Source of the DNA: Glycine soja
Lineage: Eukaryota > Streptophyta > Magnoliopsida > Fabales > Fabaceae
NCBI RefSeq assembly: GCF_004193775.1
Contig: NC_041008.1
Coordinates: forward strand, 3,998,323-4,062,322
DNA: 64,000 bases
Reading direction: 5' to 3'
Below the pieces are notes generated by a model that worked only from the letters and a program-made list of their open reading frames with translations, ran no database searches and was not told the origin of the DNA. The translations under genes were made by a program, and so were the position numbers. This document shows positions 1 to 11,929 of this stretch, in pieces (position 1 is the stretch's first letter; each line of letters opens with the position of its first letter).

Positions 1-2287
1 AATTCTCCACTCTTCAACGCACGTTGGATGAAATTTTCCTTCTCATAAAAGTGAATACAAATACACCTAAGGCTGTAGTAGATTAGTTCATTTTTTTTTT
101 TACATAAGAAGTTATTTAAATCAAATATAAAAATAATATACACTTTTGTTTAATTTGGTTTGAATGCAATATTAAGAAATACAATTAAGATATCTTTTAT
201 TTTTCTAAAAAATTAGGTTTTTTCTCATTTATTACACAATAACAAGTACTCACAACTGCTCCTACTAAGAGTATTATTTCATGAAACAAAAAATTAATGC
301 TTCGTTGATTTTCTAAAATGACAAATAATTTAGAACATTCTTTTTTTTACTGAAACATCATATAAAGTTTAACGAAGGGAATATAACATAATAATGATAA
401 ACCTATTATTTACTTATTTTTTTAGAAGCGTTACTCATGGTAATATAATAATAATGAAGTAATTTTTTTTACTTCTTAAGCCGTACAAATCCATAATACT
501 AGATGGAAAAGCCCAAAATAAAGAATTCTTTAGGTTAATTATTTGTTATATTTCTTGGTGTTTGTATCCTTAATTTAATGGGTTCGTGTCTGCTTCACGC
601 AATTGGTTGGTAAGTCGCATATCTTTCCTAATTTTATGCTGCGGAGGTGTCATTTAAATCAAAAGAGAGGGTGTCACCGACATGTGTAAGTATAATTTTG
701 ATCCTTTTCAGAACATTGCCTTGTCTAATCATAAAAGCTGCATTATATTCCGCGTCCTTATGTAGGTATCATCAGCACAAGCAACAATTACTAATATGCT
801 AGTATTTTTTAAGGGCATTAGGCATAATACTAATTTGTGTAATTATTTATCCTATCTTTGGTAGAGAAAAAAGAAAATAAAAAAGAAACAAGCATTTTGA
901 AACTTAAATTGGAGGAAAAGTGAAAGATTTTTTTTTTCTTCAAGTCAATTTTTCTTCAACCAAATAAAAAAAATTCATTATACATGTTTTTTTTTTCTCT
1001 CAAATTTTTTCCTTCCCCTTTCAATTCTTCTAAACGGACTTTTAATGTAAAACAATAGTAATGTAGTAAAAACTTTTAGTTGATTTGTGGTCAAGCGAAA
1101 GAAATACTTATATAACCCGTATGAACAAGGTTTATTCCAGAATTTCTATTTTAAACAAATGTAAGATAGAAGGATCATTACGTTAAAAAAAAATAAACAG
1201 ATAGAAGGGAAAGGGAGGAATAAATAACTAATTAACTTGCATTTATTTGTAATTATATATAAAGGAAATAAGATATTTTTTTACATATTTTTATATCTAT
1301 TTTATTTTTATATCCATATTTATAAGTTAGTGTTTTATTTTTATAATTACCTTCATAAATTATTCATTAATTTTTATTATTTAAAAATATGAAAAACTAG
1401 TTATTCATGGAATGTCTGTTTTCCCTAATGTAATATGATATTTCTTTATTTGCGGGGTGTAAAATAATGTGTATAATAATCAAAGCAACGAAAATGATGC
1501 AACTGTTCTGATTAAACAGATAAAATATGCTACTTGATAGGTCAATTGATATTTTAAATTGATGCAAATATTAGTATCTAGTTTTAATAGCATAAGGGAG
1601 AATTTTTTTATGAAAAATTGAAAATAAGGTAATATGTAGTAGGCCTGCCTATCTTAAAAGTTTTCCCTCAAACAAGAAAGAAAATACAAAAAATTGAAGC
1701 ACATTATTCATCATTTTAATTCAACCATACCTTTCAACTTTTTTGTCTGGTCATGTGTGTGGTTTAATTTTGAGAAAAAAATACTTTCTAAATAGAATAC
1801 TATATTTCTTTATTTTTATTTTTATTTTTCTTTTAATTTAACTAAACAAGTAAAGAAAATTTTAACATTTTACGCTTCATTTTTTTTATCTCATGTAAAC
1901 TAAAAAAAAAACATCACTCCTAATTTTATATTTTTTTTAATATTTTTCAGTTGTCAAACCAAACATTAAGGATACATTTAAGAAAATGGAAACGTGTCAA
2001 ATTGTTTTATTAAAATGAAAAATAAACTAATATACTAGATATCATATATATATATATATGTAAAAAAATAGTTTTACGTTCACAAACTATCATATATTAT
2101 AATTTAATGAATTTTTGATAATTATTTTAAAAGTAACATATTAATAATTTTGAATTTTGTTTGTTATTATAATATTAATTTAAAGTATTCTTTAACTTTG
2201 ATGATTAATTTTTATAAAAAAAAAGCTGATTTATTACTTTTTAATATGATTTTATATCTAAAAATTTTGAGTTCAATTTGAACGAGC

Positions 2288-2514
2288 ATATTTTGTTGTT
2301 ATGAGGTAAAAATATTGATTCAAGTAACTATAATCATTAAATTCTAAATATTATATACAATAAATGTATATTTAATTTGATTTTTTTATCCACAAAATTT
2401 AAATTTCAAATCTCACTTAAAAAATCAAATTCAATTTTACTAGGAGATATTTTGTTGTTATGCGGTAAAAGTACAGATTCAAGCATCTATAATCATTAAA
2501 TTCTAAGTATTATC
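2288..2514. repeat. Pair of diverged direct repeats (~70 bp each)
   Basis: A segment at about 2288-2353 recurs at about 2447-2514. Both copies share a TATTTTGTTGTTATG core, then a GGTAAAA run, a GATTCAAG block and TATAATCATTAAATTCTAA. The copies are offset by about 160 bp and differ at several positions, so the duplication is old. No function is apparent. Confidence 0.6.
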
Positions 2515-3805
2515 TATTTAATTCCTATTGATAAAAACTTAACACAAAACTTGTGCATAAACTTAAAATTTTGAGAACGAAACCAGCCATTCTCAAGAAT
2601 TTTCATGTCACGCCAGACATTTATGTGAAACCGTGTTTAGGGGTGATTAGGTGGGACAGGACAGAAAAGAACATAAAAAAATTATTTGAATTGAAATAAA
2701 GAAATAAAAATATGAAATTCACACAAATTTAAAAATTTATCTTTATTTTTAATTTCATTCTAACCCGTGACTTCATCTTCACAGTATTTTTTGTTTTGAA
2801 GAATATTATGACAGGTTTCACCATCGATTTCTTTTCCGCGGCCCAAACCGCAAGTTTGATGGAAATGGATAGATAGACTTATTTCAATTCCGCCCACTAT
2901 AATAATATACCTATGGGCTAAATTTTTTTCCACACATTTATTATTGATATTTAATATTTTATAGAAAAGATAGAAAACTTCTTTTTTATTTTTTAAGAAA
3001 ACGATAGAAAACTAAGGACCATATAAAATTCTATATGCATTCAGTGTTTTTGTTTTCAATCATAATCAACCTGCTGTCATAGTGTTTGGTAGTAAGGTGA
3101 GTAGCAAGGGGCTGTTCCATTTAATTTATCTCCACTTCACATTTTTAAAAAGTAAAATTAATTAAGCTCAGGTTATAAAAAATATTTAGATTCTTTATCT
3201 GTTATTCCTTTTTTATGTTGTGAGAGAGAAAAAATATTAAAAGAGCCATGCTTTATTAATTTAATTTTTATGACTATTTTATATCATATATTGTCATGTT
3301 GTCTGGTCAGTATAAAAAAAAAAAAACTTAAATCCAATTCTCAGTTTCTCACTATTTTATATCATAAATTTCACCAGTTAATTACATGCTATAACATTTT
3401 TTTAAAAACATCTCACAATTATTTTCTATAGGAGATAATTTTAGACATTATATTATCACTAATCAATAAATATAACTAATTGAATATTTATAGTATCTTT
3501 TTTTTTCTGAATTCTTTTATAGTATCTTATTATCTTTAGATGAGAGAAAAAAATAGAGAACAAAAAATATAGATAACTATATTTTTTATTTAATTTATTC
3601 TTTTATTAATTGATAAAAATAGGGGGGAAATAGTTTTTTACTAAATAAAACATCTTTTAAAAACAAAAGTTCAATTACTTTTGTTGTTATTTTCCTTCAA
3701 TTAATTTTTTTAAAAAAAATTATCCGTAAAAATGTAAAAGATTTACAATAATTTCCATACTCTACTCCTTGACACAGAAATACTAGAATTCTGTTAACTT
3801 TGTTA

Positions 3806-4042
3806 TTAATACGCTGACTGATTACATTAATTTATTCATACAAAAAGTGTGAGACATTGAAAGAAGACCATACTAGTTAACCAGAACGTACACTGAATCA
3901 AACCACCTATGTTTGCTACTACTAATAATACGCCGACAAATTACATTAATTTACTATTTATACTACTATGATCAATGTAGACATTGAAAAAAGACCGTAC
4001 AACTTAACCCAAACGTTACACTCAATAAAAAAAACCACCCTA
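3806..4042. repeat. Diverged ~120 bp tandem duplication
   Basis: About 3806-3911 and 3926-4042 are diverged copies in direct orientation. Shared landmarks in the same order are TAATACGC(T/C)GAC, TTACATTAATTTA, GACATTGAAA, AAGACC(A/G)TAC, a TTAACC block and an ACGT-ACACT block ending in AACCACC. It lies about 800 bp upstream of the endonuclease/exonuclease/phosphatase gene and could be promoter-distal sequence. No function is assigned. Confidence 0.6.
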
Positions 4043-4392
4043 CCTAGTACCTAGAGCCGTGCAACTGAAGGTTCGACTTGATTAAGATAAAATATGAACA
4101 AACGAATGAATCAATACCCTTTTAACTGAAAGTAGATGATTAGAATAACAGAATCCCAGCTGGGGAAAGTTCTCGTTTTTTTTTTTTGTTGACATGGTGA
4201 AGACGTGTGCGTTGCGTAACAAAGTGAATCAAGTGTGCCTCAATAAGTGATAACCACAATTTTTTTTTTCCTGTAATAATGATATTGATATAAAATCATC
4301 CAACTAAAAATATTATTAATGAGATCGTTAATGCAAATAAAATGATTATTTGTTTTTTCAACACAATCTATATTTCATGTCCAATAATAATC

Positions 4393-4395
<3 letters not shown>

Positions 4396-4438
<43 letters not shown>
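4396..4438. repeat. (AT)n microsatellite
   Basis: About 21 uninterrupted AT dinucleotides, roughly 70 bp upstream of the likely TATA box of the next gene. Its length is likely polymorphic. Confidence 0.95.
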
Positions 4439-4440
<2 letters not shown>

Positions 4441-4507
4441 CATGTTAAAGCATGACACATGAACGAGCACAGTGCTGTAACGCTGAAACCCCAACTTCCC
4501 TCTCTCT

Positions 4508-4516
4508 TATATATAA
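4508..4516 (+). promoter_or_regulatory. Probable TATA box of the EEP gene
   Basis: A TATATATAA run follows a CT-rich stretch. It lies about 310 bp upstream of the chosen ATG and about 30 bp upstream of a plausible transcript start in an A-rich, G/C-mixed 5' leader (about 4540-4560). It is placed by position and motif only. Confidence 0.5.
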
Positions 4517-4825
4517 TTGCCTGCTCACCACATCGCTACAACCACAAGAGATAGAATAAGAAGAAGCTAGATTATGTTCCATAGCATTCACTCACATAAT
4601 AATACGTGACCCATTTCAAAGATTTCGTCTTAAGCACATAAATTTAAGTTCAAAATCTCACCTTTATTGACTGTGGCGAGGATCTTGAGAATGGTAGGTG
4701 ATTCTCTGAAAAGGGTCTTTTTGCTCCTCTCTTGGATTTGATTTGATTTGAATTTATTTTTTTGGGGGGGAGTGTTGGATTTGAAAAAGGGGTTATTTTG
4801 ATTTTTGATTGGGGTTTCTAATGCT

Positions 4826-7800
4826 ATGAGTGGAATTCAGGTTGTGGCTGCGGGTGCTAAGTTCAATTTGAGAAGAGGGAATGGTTCTTCTCATAATGTT
4901 GTCAATAGCTATAGCAGTGATGGAGATCTCTGCAGAATTAACAAGAGTGGGTGTTTTTCGTCAGCGGCAGAGGTGGATAGAGACCCTTCTTGTGTTTCAT
5001 TCACCACTTTCAACATTCTGGCTCCGATTTACAAACGGATTGATCCACAGGTATTGTCTTGTGTTGTGTTCTTTTTCCTTGGTTTTATTATGTTCATGGA
5101 ATTCATAGTGGTCTCAAAATGTGTGATTTGGAGGGTTTCACTCTGAAATCTGAATTGGTTGTGCTGTTGTTGTGAACAGAACCAAGGCCTACGAGAAAGT
5201 GACTTCAGATCATTCTGGTTGGACAGGAATAACAGGATTCTTGATTGCTTGCTTTATGAATCATCTTCTATTATGTGCCTTCAGGTAGCAATTTCTCTCC
5301 TTTCTCTTTGGTGGGCATTGTCTCTTGTGAAAAACAAAAACATTTTTCTTTGGTTGTGAATGGTGTTTTTCCTTACCAGCTCTCACTCACTCTATGCTAC
5401 GATGTTTGTTTCATGTTTAGGAGTTTTGGGTTGGAAATGAAGAACTTGTTAACATGTATGAGGAGAAACTTGGGGATGCTGGCTACCATCTCTTCAAGCT
5501 TCCTCGAACCAACAATCGCGGAGATGGTAAGTGTGTGAAAATGCCATTCATCCTCAATCCTCATCCTCGTTTAAATATTTGTTTTCCCAATTGTTGCACT
5601 TATTTGTTTTCTAGTGGTTAGTGCTAATGTTCCATGTGGTTCTGGAGGATTATTTTATTTTTTATATAAGATCTATGCTTCTTTAAGTAATTTTTCTGCT
5701 CTTTGGCTCAAAAACTCATTTATTATGCAGGCCTGCTGACTGCCATACGTAAAGAATGTCTAAGAGTTATGGATTATAAAGAGTTGCTTTTTAACGATTG
5801 TGGTGATCGTGTCGCTCAGTTGTTACATGTTCAGTCCGTTACCCCCTTGTTACAAAACCCAAAAGGCTGTGTTCCCCAAGAGTTTCTGATTGTGAACACC
5901 CACTTGTTATTTCCTCATGATTCAAGTCTGTGCGTAGTGAGATTGAATCAGGTATGTGAATCCCCAGCAATTTAATCTTTTTTGTCTGATTTATTGATGA
6001 TTGTTATAGGCTTCTAGGCTTCTAGCCAACTTGCTTTCAATCTTAATTAAAACTAGACTTATCTTTTGTCTTCTTGTAGGTTTACCAAATATTGCAATAT
6101 GTGGAATTGTATCAGAGAGAAAACAGGCTCAAACCCATGCCTATTATACTCTGTGGGTGAGTTTATTGTTTGATTTTCCTACGATGTTATGTTAGTGTTT
6201 CACTGGAACAGATGTCCTTATAGTGTGGATTTCATGTTCTATCTAATGCAGTGACTGGAATGGAAGTAAGCGTGGACATGTTTACAAGTTCCTTAGGTCA
6301 CAGGGGTTTGTATCATCATATGATATTGCTAATCGATACAGCGACAGTTATGCAGATGCTCACAAGGTAAATATCTCATTATATAGAATTGTTATATGCT
6401 TTCCTGGTATTAAAAGCATAGTCTTGGTAGTTTTTTTTTTTTTTTGCTCGAACTTTTAATATTTTCCCATTGATCCTGCAGTGGGTTAGTCACCGAAATC
6501 ATAGGGGAAATATCTGTGGTGTTGACTTCATTTGGCTTTGCAATCCCAACCAAGCACGTAAACCTTTGAAGACAAGTTGGGCTGAAGCTGTATTTAGTAT
6601 ACTAAAAGTGAGTATGACTCACCCATTTTATATATTTTTTGTTGTCTTTGTATTTCTGACTTCTTACTTTTAAAAGATAAAATATGAAACTCAACTGTTC
6701 AAGGTAAGTGAAACATATGTGGTATAGGTTTGGGAAATAGAGCTTATGGTTATGGATGAGCTTTTCATAGAAAATTCAAGTTGTACTTGTTAACCAATTT
6801 TATTTATTGATTTGATCTTGAAAACTTAATATCACTAGTTATGTTTTTAGGAGTTCCAGGCAAGTCCATCAGCAATTTTTACTAAGCTTCCCATAAGTAG
6901 AAATGTAAACACTTGAAAGTTGAAATACCATTACATCCTTGTATTTGATTTTTCATGGACATTCATAATCACAAAGCTTATTTTTTTGCTGTGAAGAAAT
7001 AATGAGAATATATGCATGGCCATTTTAGCTCTGCATCTAATGTTTTTTTTTTTTTGGATTTCAGTTCCAGTTACGAAAAGCATCAGTGTCTGAAGATGAC
7101 GCATTTACCTTTCTGAAGGGTGACAACTATGCTGATTCTGTGACTTATTTTAGTTTTTCTGAAGCACTCCGTCAGGTACTTCATATCTGCTAATATATGA
7201 CGATATAAATTCCAGTAGCAATAGGCAAAAAAAGAAGAGAGAAAATTAGAAAAAGACACTCATTACCATAACTTTTGCAGGTGAAGTTAGTTGGTGTGCC
7301 TTATGGACTATGCTTTCAACAGTTGCAAGACCTATGGAATCAAGCAGATGTTGATGGAAATGGTGTCATCGACTTTGAAGAATTCAAGGTAACATTATAC
7401 AGTATGTCTTCACTTTTGGATGATGTCTACAAATATGCACGCACTTGAATGTGCCTAACGCAGTGTGCATGAATGTTAAAATTCTGTGACAAAGATCATA
7501 GGAATAGTGTAACAGTACCTCTATCCTTATATACAAGACCCTTTTAACTAGTTCACAGGAATTAAGAAATTTGATTTAGTTAATAACATTAATTTTTTTA
7601 ACAATTTGTTATAATTTTTAAAAAATACCCATAATATTGTTGAGACTCATCATCACTCTTTTTCCTCCTCATTACTTTTCATCTAATTAATTAATGTTTA
7701 GAGAGAGAGAGTATTGGTTATGTAGTTATCTCATTAATTTACAGTATTTATTTTTTAAAAAATTGCAAAGTTACTAAGAGCATTTTGATAAATAAAAGAA

Positions 7801-8187
7801 AAATTGATGCTAAAGACAATTTGGAAGGAGTCTTATAAAAAGTGAGACATTTTTCGGAAGGTTCCTATAAGGAGGTACTAGCAAATATCTAGCACACAGT
7901 ATCTGTTATTATTGAATAAAATAGTGATAATTGACTTTGCATTGCAGCAGAAAATATGGAATTCTACATGTCCAGAGCATGTGTTGGAAAATGTGAATGG
8001 GTGCATGGAGGATGGTAACACAGAACAGGAGCAAGAAGCCATTGGTTTTAAGGTGAAGAATGCAATGCTGTATCCGCGTGAAGTGGAGAAAGGACTATGG
8101 CCAGAAGATTATTCTCTTTCTGATCATGCTAGACTCACAGCTGTGTTTTCAACAGCAAGGATGCGATGTTCTGGCGTACAAAACTGA
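4826..8187 (+). CDS. EEP-family (CCR4/nocturnin-like) phosphodiesterase with EF-hand
   Basis: Read exons are 4826-5050, 5180-5284, 5421-5526, 5731-5951, 6080-6156, 6252-6366, 6482-6607, 7065-7175, 7281-7388 and 7948-8187. They join in frame to 477 residues. All introns have GT-AG ends. The family hydrolyses phosphodiester or phosphate bonds with Mg2+, and CCR4-type members shorten mRNA poly(A) tails. Motifs in order: FNILAP (62-67); LQE with the metal-binding Glu 111, split across intron 2; NTHLLFP with His 203; GDWN (245-248); SHRNHRGN followed by GVDFIW (287-301); and the terminal SDH (456-458) catalytic His. Between the last two lies a canonical 12-residue EF-hand loop, DVDGNGVIDFEE (385-396), suggesting Ca2+ binding. 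This architecture matches the Arabidopsis 'calcium-binding endonuclease/exonuclease/phosphatase' type (At5g54130-like, from memory). The start is the first in-frame ATG of exon 1. An alternative uses ATG at 4691 directly followed by a GTAGGT donor and an acceptor ending at 4841. The substrate is unknown. Confidence 0.88.
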
Positions 8188-9060
8188 ACGTACTTCATGC
8201 CACTAATAGTTTTAGGCTCCACTAGAATCAACCAAAAAAAGAAAAGTGGAAATATAAGGTATAGCCCACAGAAAAATATTCAATTTTTGGGACAAGTTTG
8301 GTGTAGGGGTAAACTAAAGTGATAATTTTTTTCACTTTCATTTTTGGTTCCTTACCAAACATGTCATGCCATAATTAGTGATTAGTCTGTCTTGTATATG
8401 TGTTTGGAGTCAAATTAAAGTAGTGTTATGCTGTAGTCAGTTTTGATAAGCCCTGGCCATGCTTTTTTTTCTCTGGGAATGGGACAACAATGTAAAGATA
8501 TTTTTGCAATGTGGAAGTGGATGTGCATATTATCTATTTCCTTTTCCTATTGTTTGGATCCATTGGTTTTGACAAAAAAGGCAATGGCCCATGTAATCTT
8601 TTTGCTACAAAATTCTCGTCGCGGTTGCTCTTTTGCACTGATTTTTTTTTTCCTAACCACACATCCTTGTTCTTTTCTTTCAACTTTCAAATTTTATTCT
8701 AATAATACCCTTATACGTGATTTTAGTTTTATTTTTCTGAAGTTTAAATTCTGGAACTATGAATAAAAAGTTTCAAAATTTAAATTCAAAAGTGTGAAAA
8801 TAGATTGACTTTTAGAATTAAATTTACAAAAAATCATTCTTTTTATATTGAACTTTCGATTATGAAACTCAATGTGAATCCTTGCACTCTAATGGACTTT
8901 CTATAGACTCTCAAACACCAATCCTTGAATGAATTGTTAGGGTTGTTGCTTCCTGCATCTCTTAGAAAGAATTGGTGATGGGTGGTTACTTTTACGTTAT
9001 TAGTACGACATTCTAACAATGTTAAAAAAAATTTCTAAGGTCGATTATGATAAAAAAATA
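8188..9060 (+). other. 3' flank of the EEP gene, no further gene
   Basis: This is T-rich sequence typical of a plant 3' untranslated region and downstream flank. Short open frames here (for example about 8443-8766) are low-complexity, Phe/Leu-rich translations of T runs and show no family motifs. The polyadenylation site cannot be fixed; AATAAA-like sites occur near 8762. Confidence 0.5.
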
Positions 9061-9065
9061 ATTAA

Positions 9066-9070
<5 letters not shown>

Positions 9071-9136
<66 letters not shown>
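9071..9136. repeat. (AT)n microsatellite, about 33 units
   Basis: An uninterrupted alternating A/T tract, the longest in the left part of the window. Confidence 0.95.
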
Positions 9137-9139
<3 letters not shown>

Positions 9140-9649
9140 TAAAATTTCTAATGCATATTTAATACACATATAAGTTTACATAATACATTTTGTAATTATT
9201 AATTTTTTTACATATAGATTTAATACAAATTTATATAAGTAAAAAAATACATTATCATATCAAAATTAATTGTTTCAAAATTTATTATATAAACTTATGT
9301 ATCATGCTAATAATGATAATAATAGGAAAGTTGTAGGTTTGAGACCTGCATTGGTTATTAATTTTAAATTATTTCATAAAATATTTTTAATATAATTGCC
9401 GATGTAAGTCTCATACGAGTATTTTTGGTTTATTGGTGTATTGGAAAAAATGTTAGATACAGGAAGAAAATCCCAATCCTTGCTCACTATTTTAATTTTC
9501 TGGACCACTCAAAGGAATTGATGTCCAGAGGCCTCAAGCCCACACCAGCCATGCTTCTAAAGATTTGCGTCTGGTCTGACATAAGACACATGCTCCCAAA
9601 GAGTCATTGTGCAAGATTTCCAAAAGAAGAGAAACAAGGACATATTTCC

Positions 9650-10075
9650 AAGGTTAAATTAATTTATTAGTTTTTTAATTTATTTTTTAGATTTGATTTG
9701 GTTCTTTAAGTTTTTGGAATTCAATTTAATTTTTTAATTTTTAAAATCAATTCAATTTGATAATGTTGTCTTAAAAATTAGATCAACGGTTTTAAGAAAT
9801 TGTATTTTGCTAATGCTTAAAATCACTTAACGATGATTTCAAACTATCACAAAATACACATTCAAATGATAGGATCAAATTTAAATGGCATAATCACTTT
9901 AATTAATTTAGACAACAAGATCAAATTAAACTAATTTTAAAAATTAGAATATCAAATTAAACAAAAAAAGTAGAAGACTAAATCAAATCAATTTTAAAAA
10001 CTAAAAAATCAAATTGAAAAAAATAAAATACCAAAGTTAACATTAAAAATAAATTAGAGGATAAAAAATTAATTT
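9650..10075. mobile_element. Fold-back, MITE-like element
   Basis: The left arm (about 9653-9765) and the reverse complement of the right arm (about 9930-10060) share long A/T-rich blocks in the same order, including the ATCAAATT, AATTTTAAAAATTA and ACTAAATCAAATC types. This gives arms of about 100 bp with a ~160 bp loop and no coding capacity. Low complexity raises the chance of spurious pairing, and the exact ends and target duplication were not determined. Confidence 0.45.
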
Positions 10076-11190
10076 GCAATATATGTTTTACTGTTATTTT
10101 AATGTTGATATTGTCATCCAACCATAAATCATAATTTGTATTATTTTAAAATAATTATTTTAAAATTAACAAACTTATCATACATAATTAGTTATGATTT
10201 GATGACCTATGTCAAACTTTATATTATCGCTGCATAATCATATTTCTCTTATTTAAAGAGTGTTAGAAATTATAAAATCACTAAATGAGTTTATTAAATA
10301 AGTAATAAAACCCATAAAGTTTCTGATTTCAAATGAATTTTAATCAATAATATATGTGTTAAAAAAAACGTATTAGATATTGTTAATTTGTTACCATTTA
10401 CTAAAAAAATGAAAAGAAAATTTCCTGATTTTTGAAATGAGTAATATTTACTAAAAAAAAAGGTACAAAAAGAAATCCTCAAGTCTCCCTCAGGAATGAG
10501 TGAGTGAACTTGAAATCCAAATCTGGCTGCACGGTATCAGTGCAAAAAGAAACTCGCTATGCTTCTAGTGCATAGACAATTTATTTATATGGCATTTTAT
10601 TTTTAAAAAAATAGGATTTTATATGTGCAAAATACAGAAAAATACTTTCAAAATCTTGCAAAACAATTCAATAAAAACTTAAATCACACGAATTGCTGTC
10701 ACGCTAACTTATTAGAATAAATTGCATAAAAATAATGTGATAAAATTTAAATTTTAAAATATACATTATAGTTTCTCAAAAAACAGGTAATAAAAAAGAT
10801 TAAATTAAAAATTGTATACCTTACGTTTTCTCAATAACTTTTGTATTTATTTTTATCATATAATCCATGAGAAAGTATTAAGTATATTTTTTCGTATACC
10901 ACAGTAAAGATACAAATGTTGTTTTGTGTACTTTTATTTTCCTTACTATTACTTATTCCATGACCAAAACTGAATTTATTGGTAATTTTTTCTTTTATCC
11001 AAACTTTAGGATAGAAAACAAAAGATCAATTAGTTTTTCTTGTTTCTATTTTCAATTTTCATAAATAGATACAAAAAAATTCATCACGAGTTCAATTTAT
11101 TCACATAAATAAATATAAAAATAATTTTCAAACCAAAGGAGCTATTTTCTCTTTATTCTAACTTGTCTATTTTTACTTTTAACTTTACCA
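10076..11190. other. AT-rich intergenic sequence
   Basis: No gene or clear element was seen. A short inverted pair (about 10119-10140 against 10189-10210, both with a GTCATC and AAATCATAA core) may be the remnant of another small fold-back repeat. Confidence 0.4.
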
Positions 11191-11400
11191 AGAACGCGGA
11201 GTGGCGGACTTTAAGATCCTGCATCAATTTTGATTACTTGGAAATTGTTATGAGTCTACAACCTTGAAAAAATAGCACAAACTTTGTCATCATGTGCTTA
11301 TCTATTGACTATAAAGTCGGACATGATGAGTTTGTCTTAGATAACAAATCAGCAAAACAAGCATAAAAATTGACTGAACAAGACTAATGAAATTGCAATA
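11190..11400. repeat. Diverged copy of the NAC-array boundary module
   Basis: This segment shares ordered blocks with about 31730-31880 and 39290-39430: a TTGGAA(A/G)TT block, CTTGAAAA, AAACTTTGT-ATCAT, GTGCTTA, then AGCAAAA and AAATTGACT. It is therefore a diverged upstream relative of sequence that elsewhere lies between NAC-array units. It implies that the ancient array, or its source repeat, extended upstream of NAC-A. Confidence 0.55.
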
Positions 11401-11551
11401 ATCGATTTCAATCAGATTTTTTATAACAATAATTTATGATAATCATACTTATTATTATTAAACTAATTGTTTATTAACAGATTCAATTAATAAAAAAATA
11501 ATTGCCGGTAATGACTATGAAATTGCTAAAAATATTTTATACATAATTGTG

Positions 11552-11928
11552 AATAGACTTAAATGTAATTTTAGTTTCTTTATTTTACTCAATTCGTAAT
11601 TTTGATCTTTTTATTTTAAAATAAAAATATTTGATTCCTCTATTTTAAAAAAATCCATTATTTTTTTATGATACCTTAAATGAATATGTTAGACTTAAGG
11701 TTTAACTGTATCAAAATAAAAGAAATAAAATATAGGCAAATTTGAGAATTTTATTAAAATTGTAAAATTTTTAAAATAAAATAATTAAATGTCTCTATTT
11801 TGAAATAAATGACTAAAATTAAATATTTTTTTTTAAATAGAGAAATTAAACATCTCTATTTTAAAATAAAGGAATCATAATTATGGACTGAGCAAAATAT
11901 AAGGACTAAAATTACATTTAAGCCTATT
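11552..11928. mobile_element. MITE-like element with ~50 bp terminal inverted repeats
   Basis: The left end (11552-11602) reads AATAGACTTAAATGTAATTT onward. The reverse complement of the right end (about 11878-11928) reads AATAGGCTTAAATGTAATTT onward. Similarity continues through TTTAGT, a TTATTTT(A/G)CTCA block and ATAATT-GAT. The ~280 bp interior is A/T-rich and non-coding. A clear target-site duplication was not identified, so the superfamily is not assigned. Confidence 0.75.
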
Positions 11929-11929
11929 G

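Larger units (their letters stand above)
1..4500. other. AT-rich intergenic region, no gene recognised
   Basis: No open reading frame with coding character was seen on either strand. The stretch is dominated by A/T runs and short AT repeats (for example 2044-2059). It contains two pairs of diverged direct repeats, listed separately, and the promoter-proximal AT microsatellite of the next gene. 2630-2900 is slightly less AT-rich but has no recognisable content. Confidence 0.6.

Noticed and set aside
8445..8480. AAGCCCTGGCCATGC after the EEP gene resembles GAGCCCTGGCCAATT in the NAC flank (29150)
   Set aside because: The match is about 11 bases with no ordered similarity on either side, so it is likely chance.
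8443..8766. A 107-codon frame after the EEP gene
   Set aside because: The translation is Phe/Leu-rich from T runs, has no family motif and lies in the 3' flank.
9320..9360. A tRNA or SINE B-box-like word (GGTTTGAGACCTG)
   Set aside because: No matching A box, cloverleaf or terminal features were found around it. An 11-base promoter-like match in 64 kb is expected by chance.
9425..9670. An 81-codon plus-strand frame
   Set aside because: No recognised motif, no splice context and no plausible promoter. It lies between a microsatellite and a fold-back repeat.
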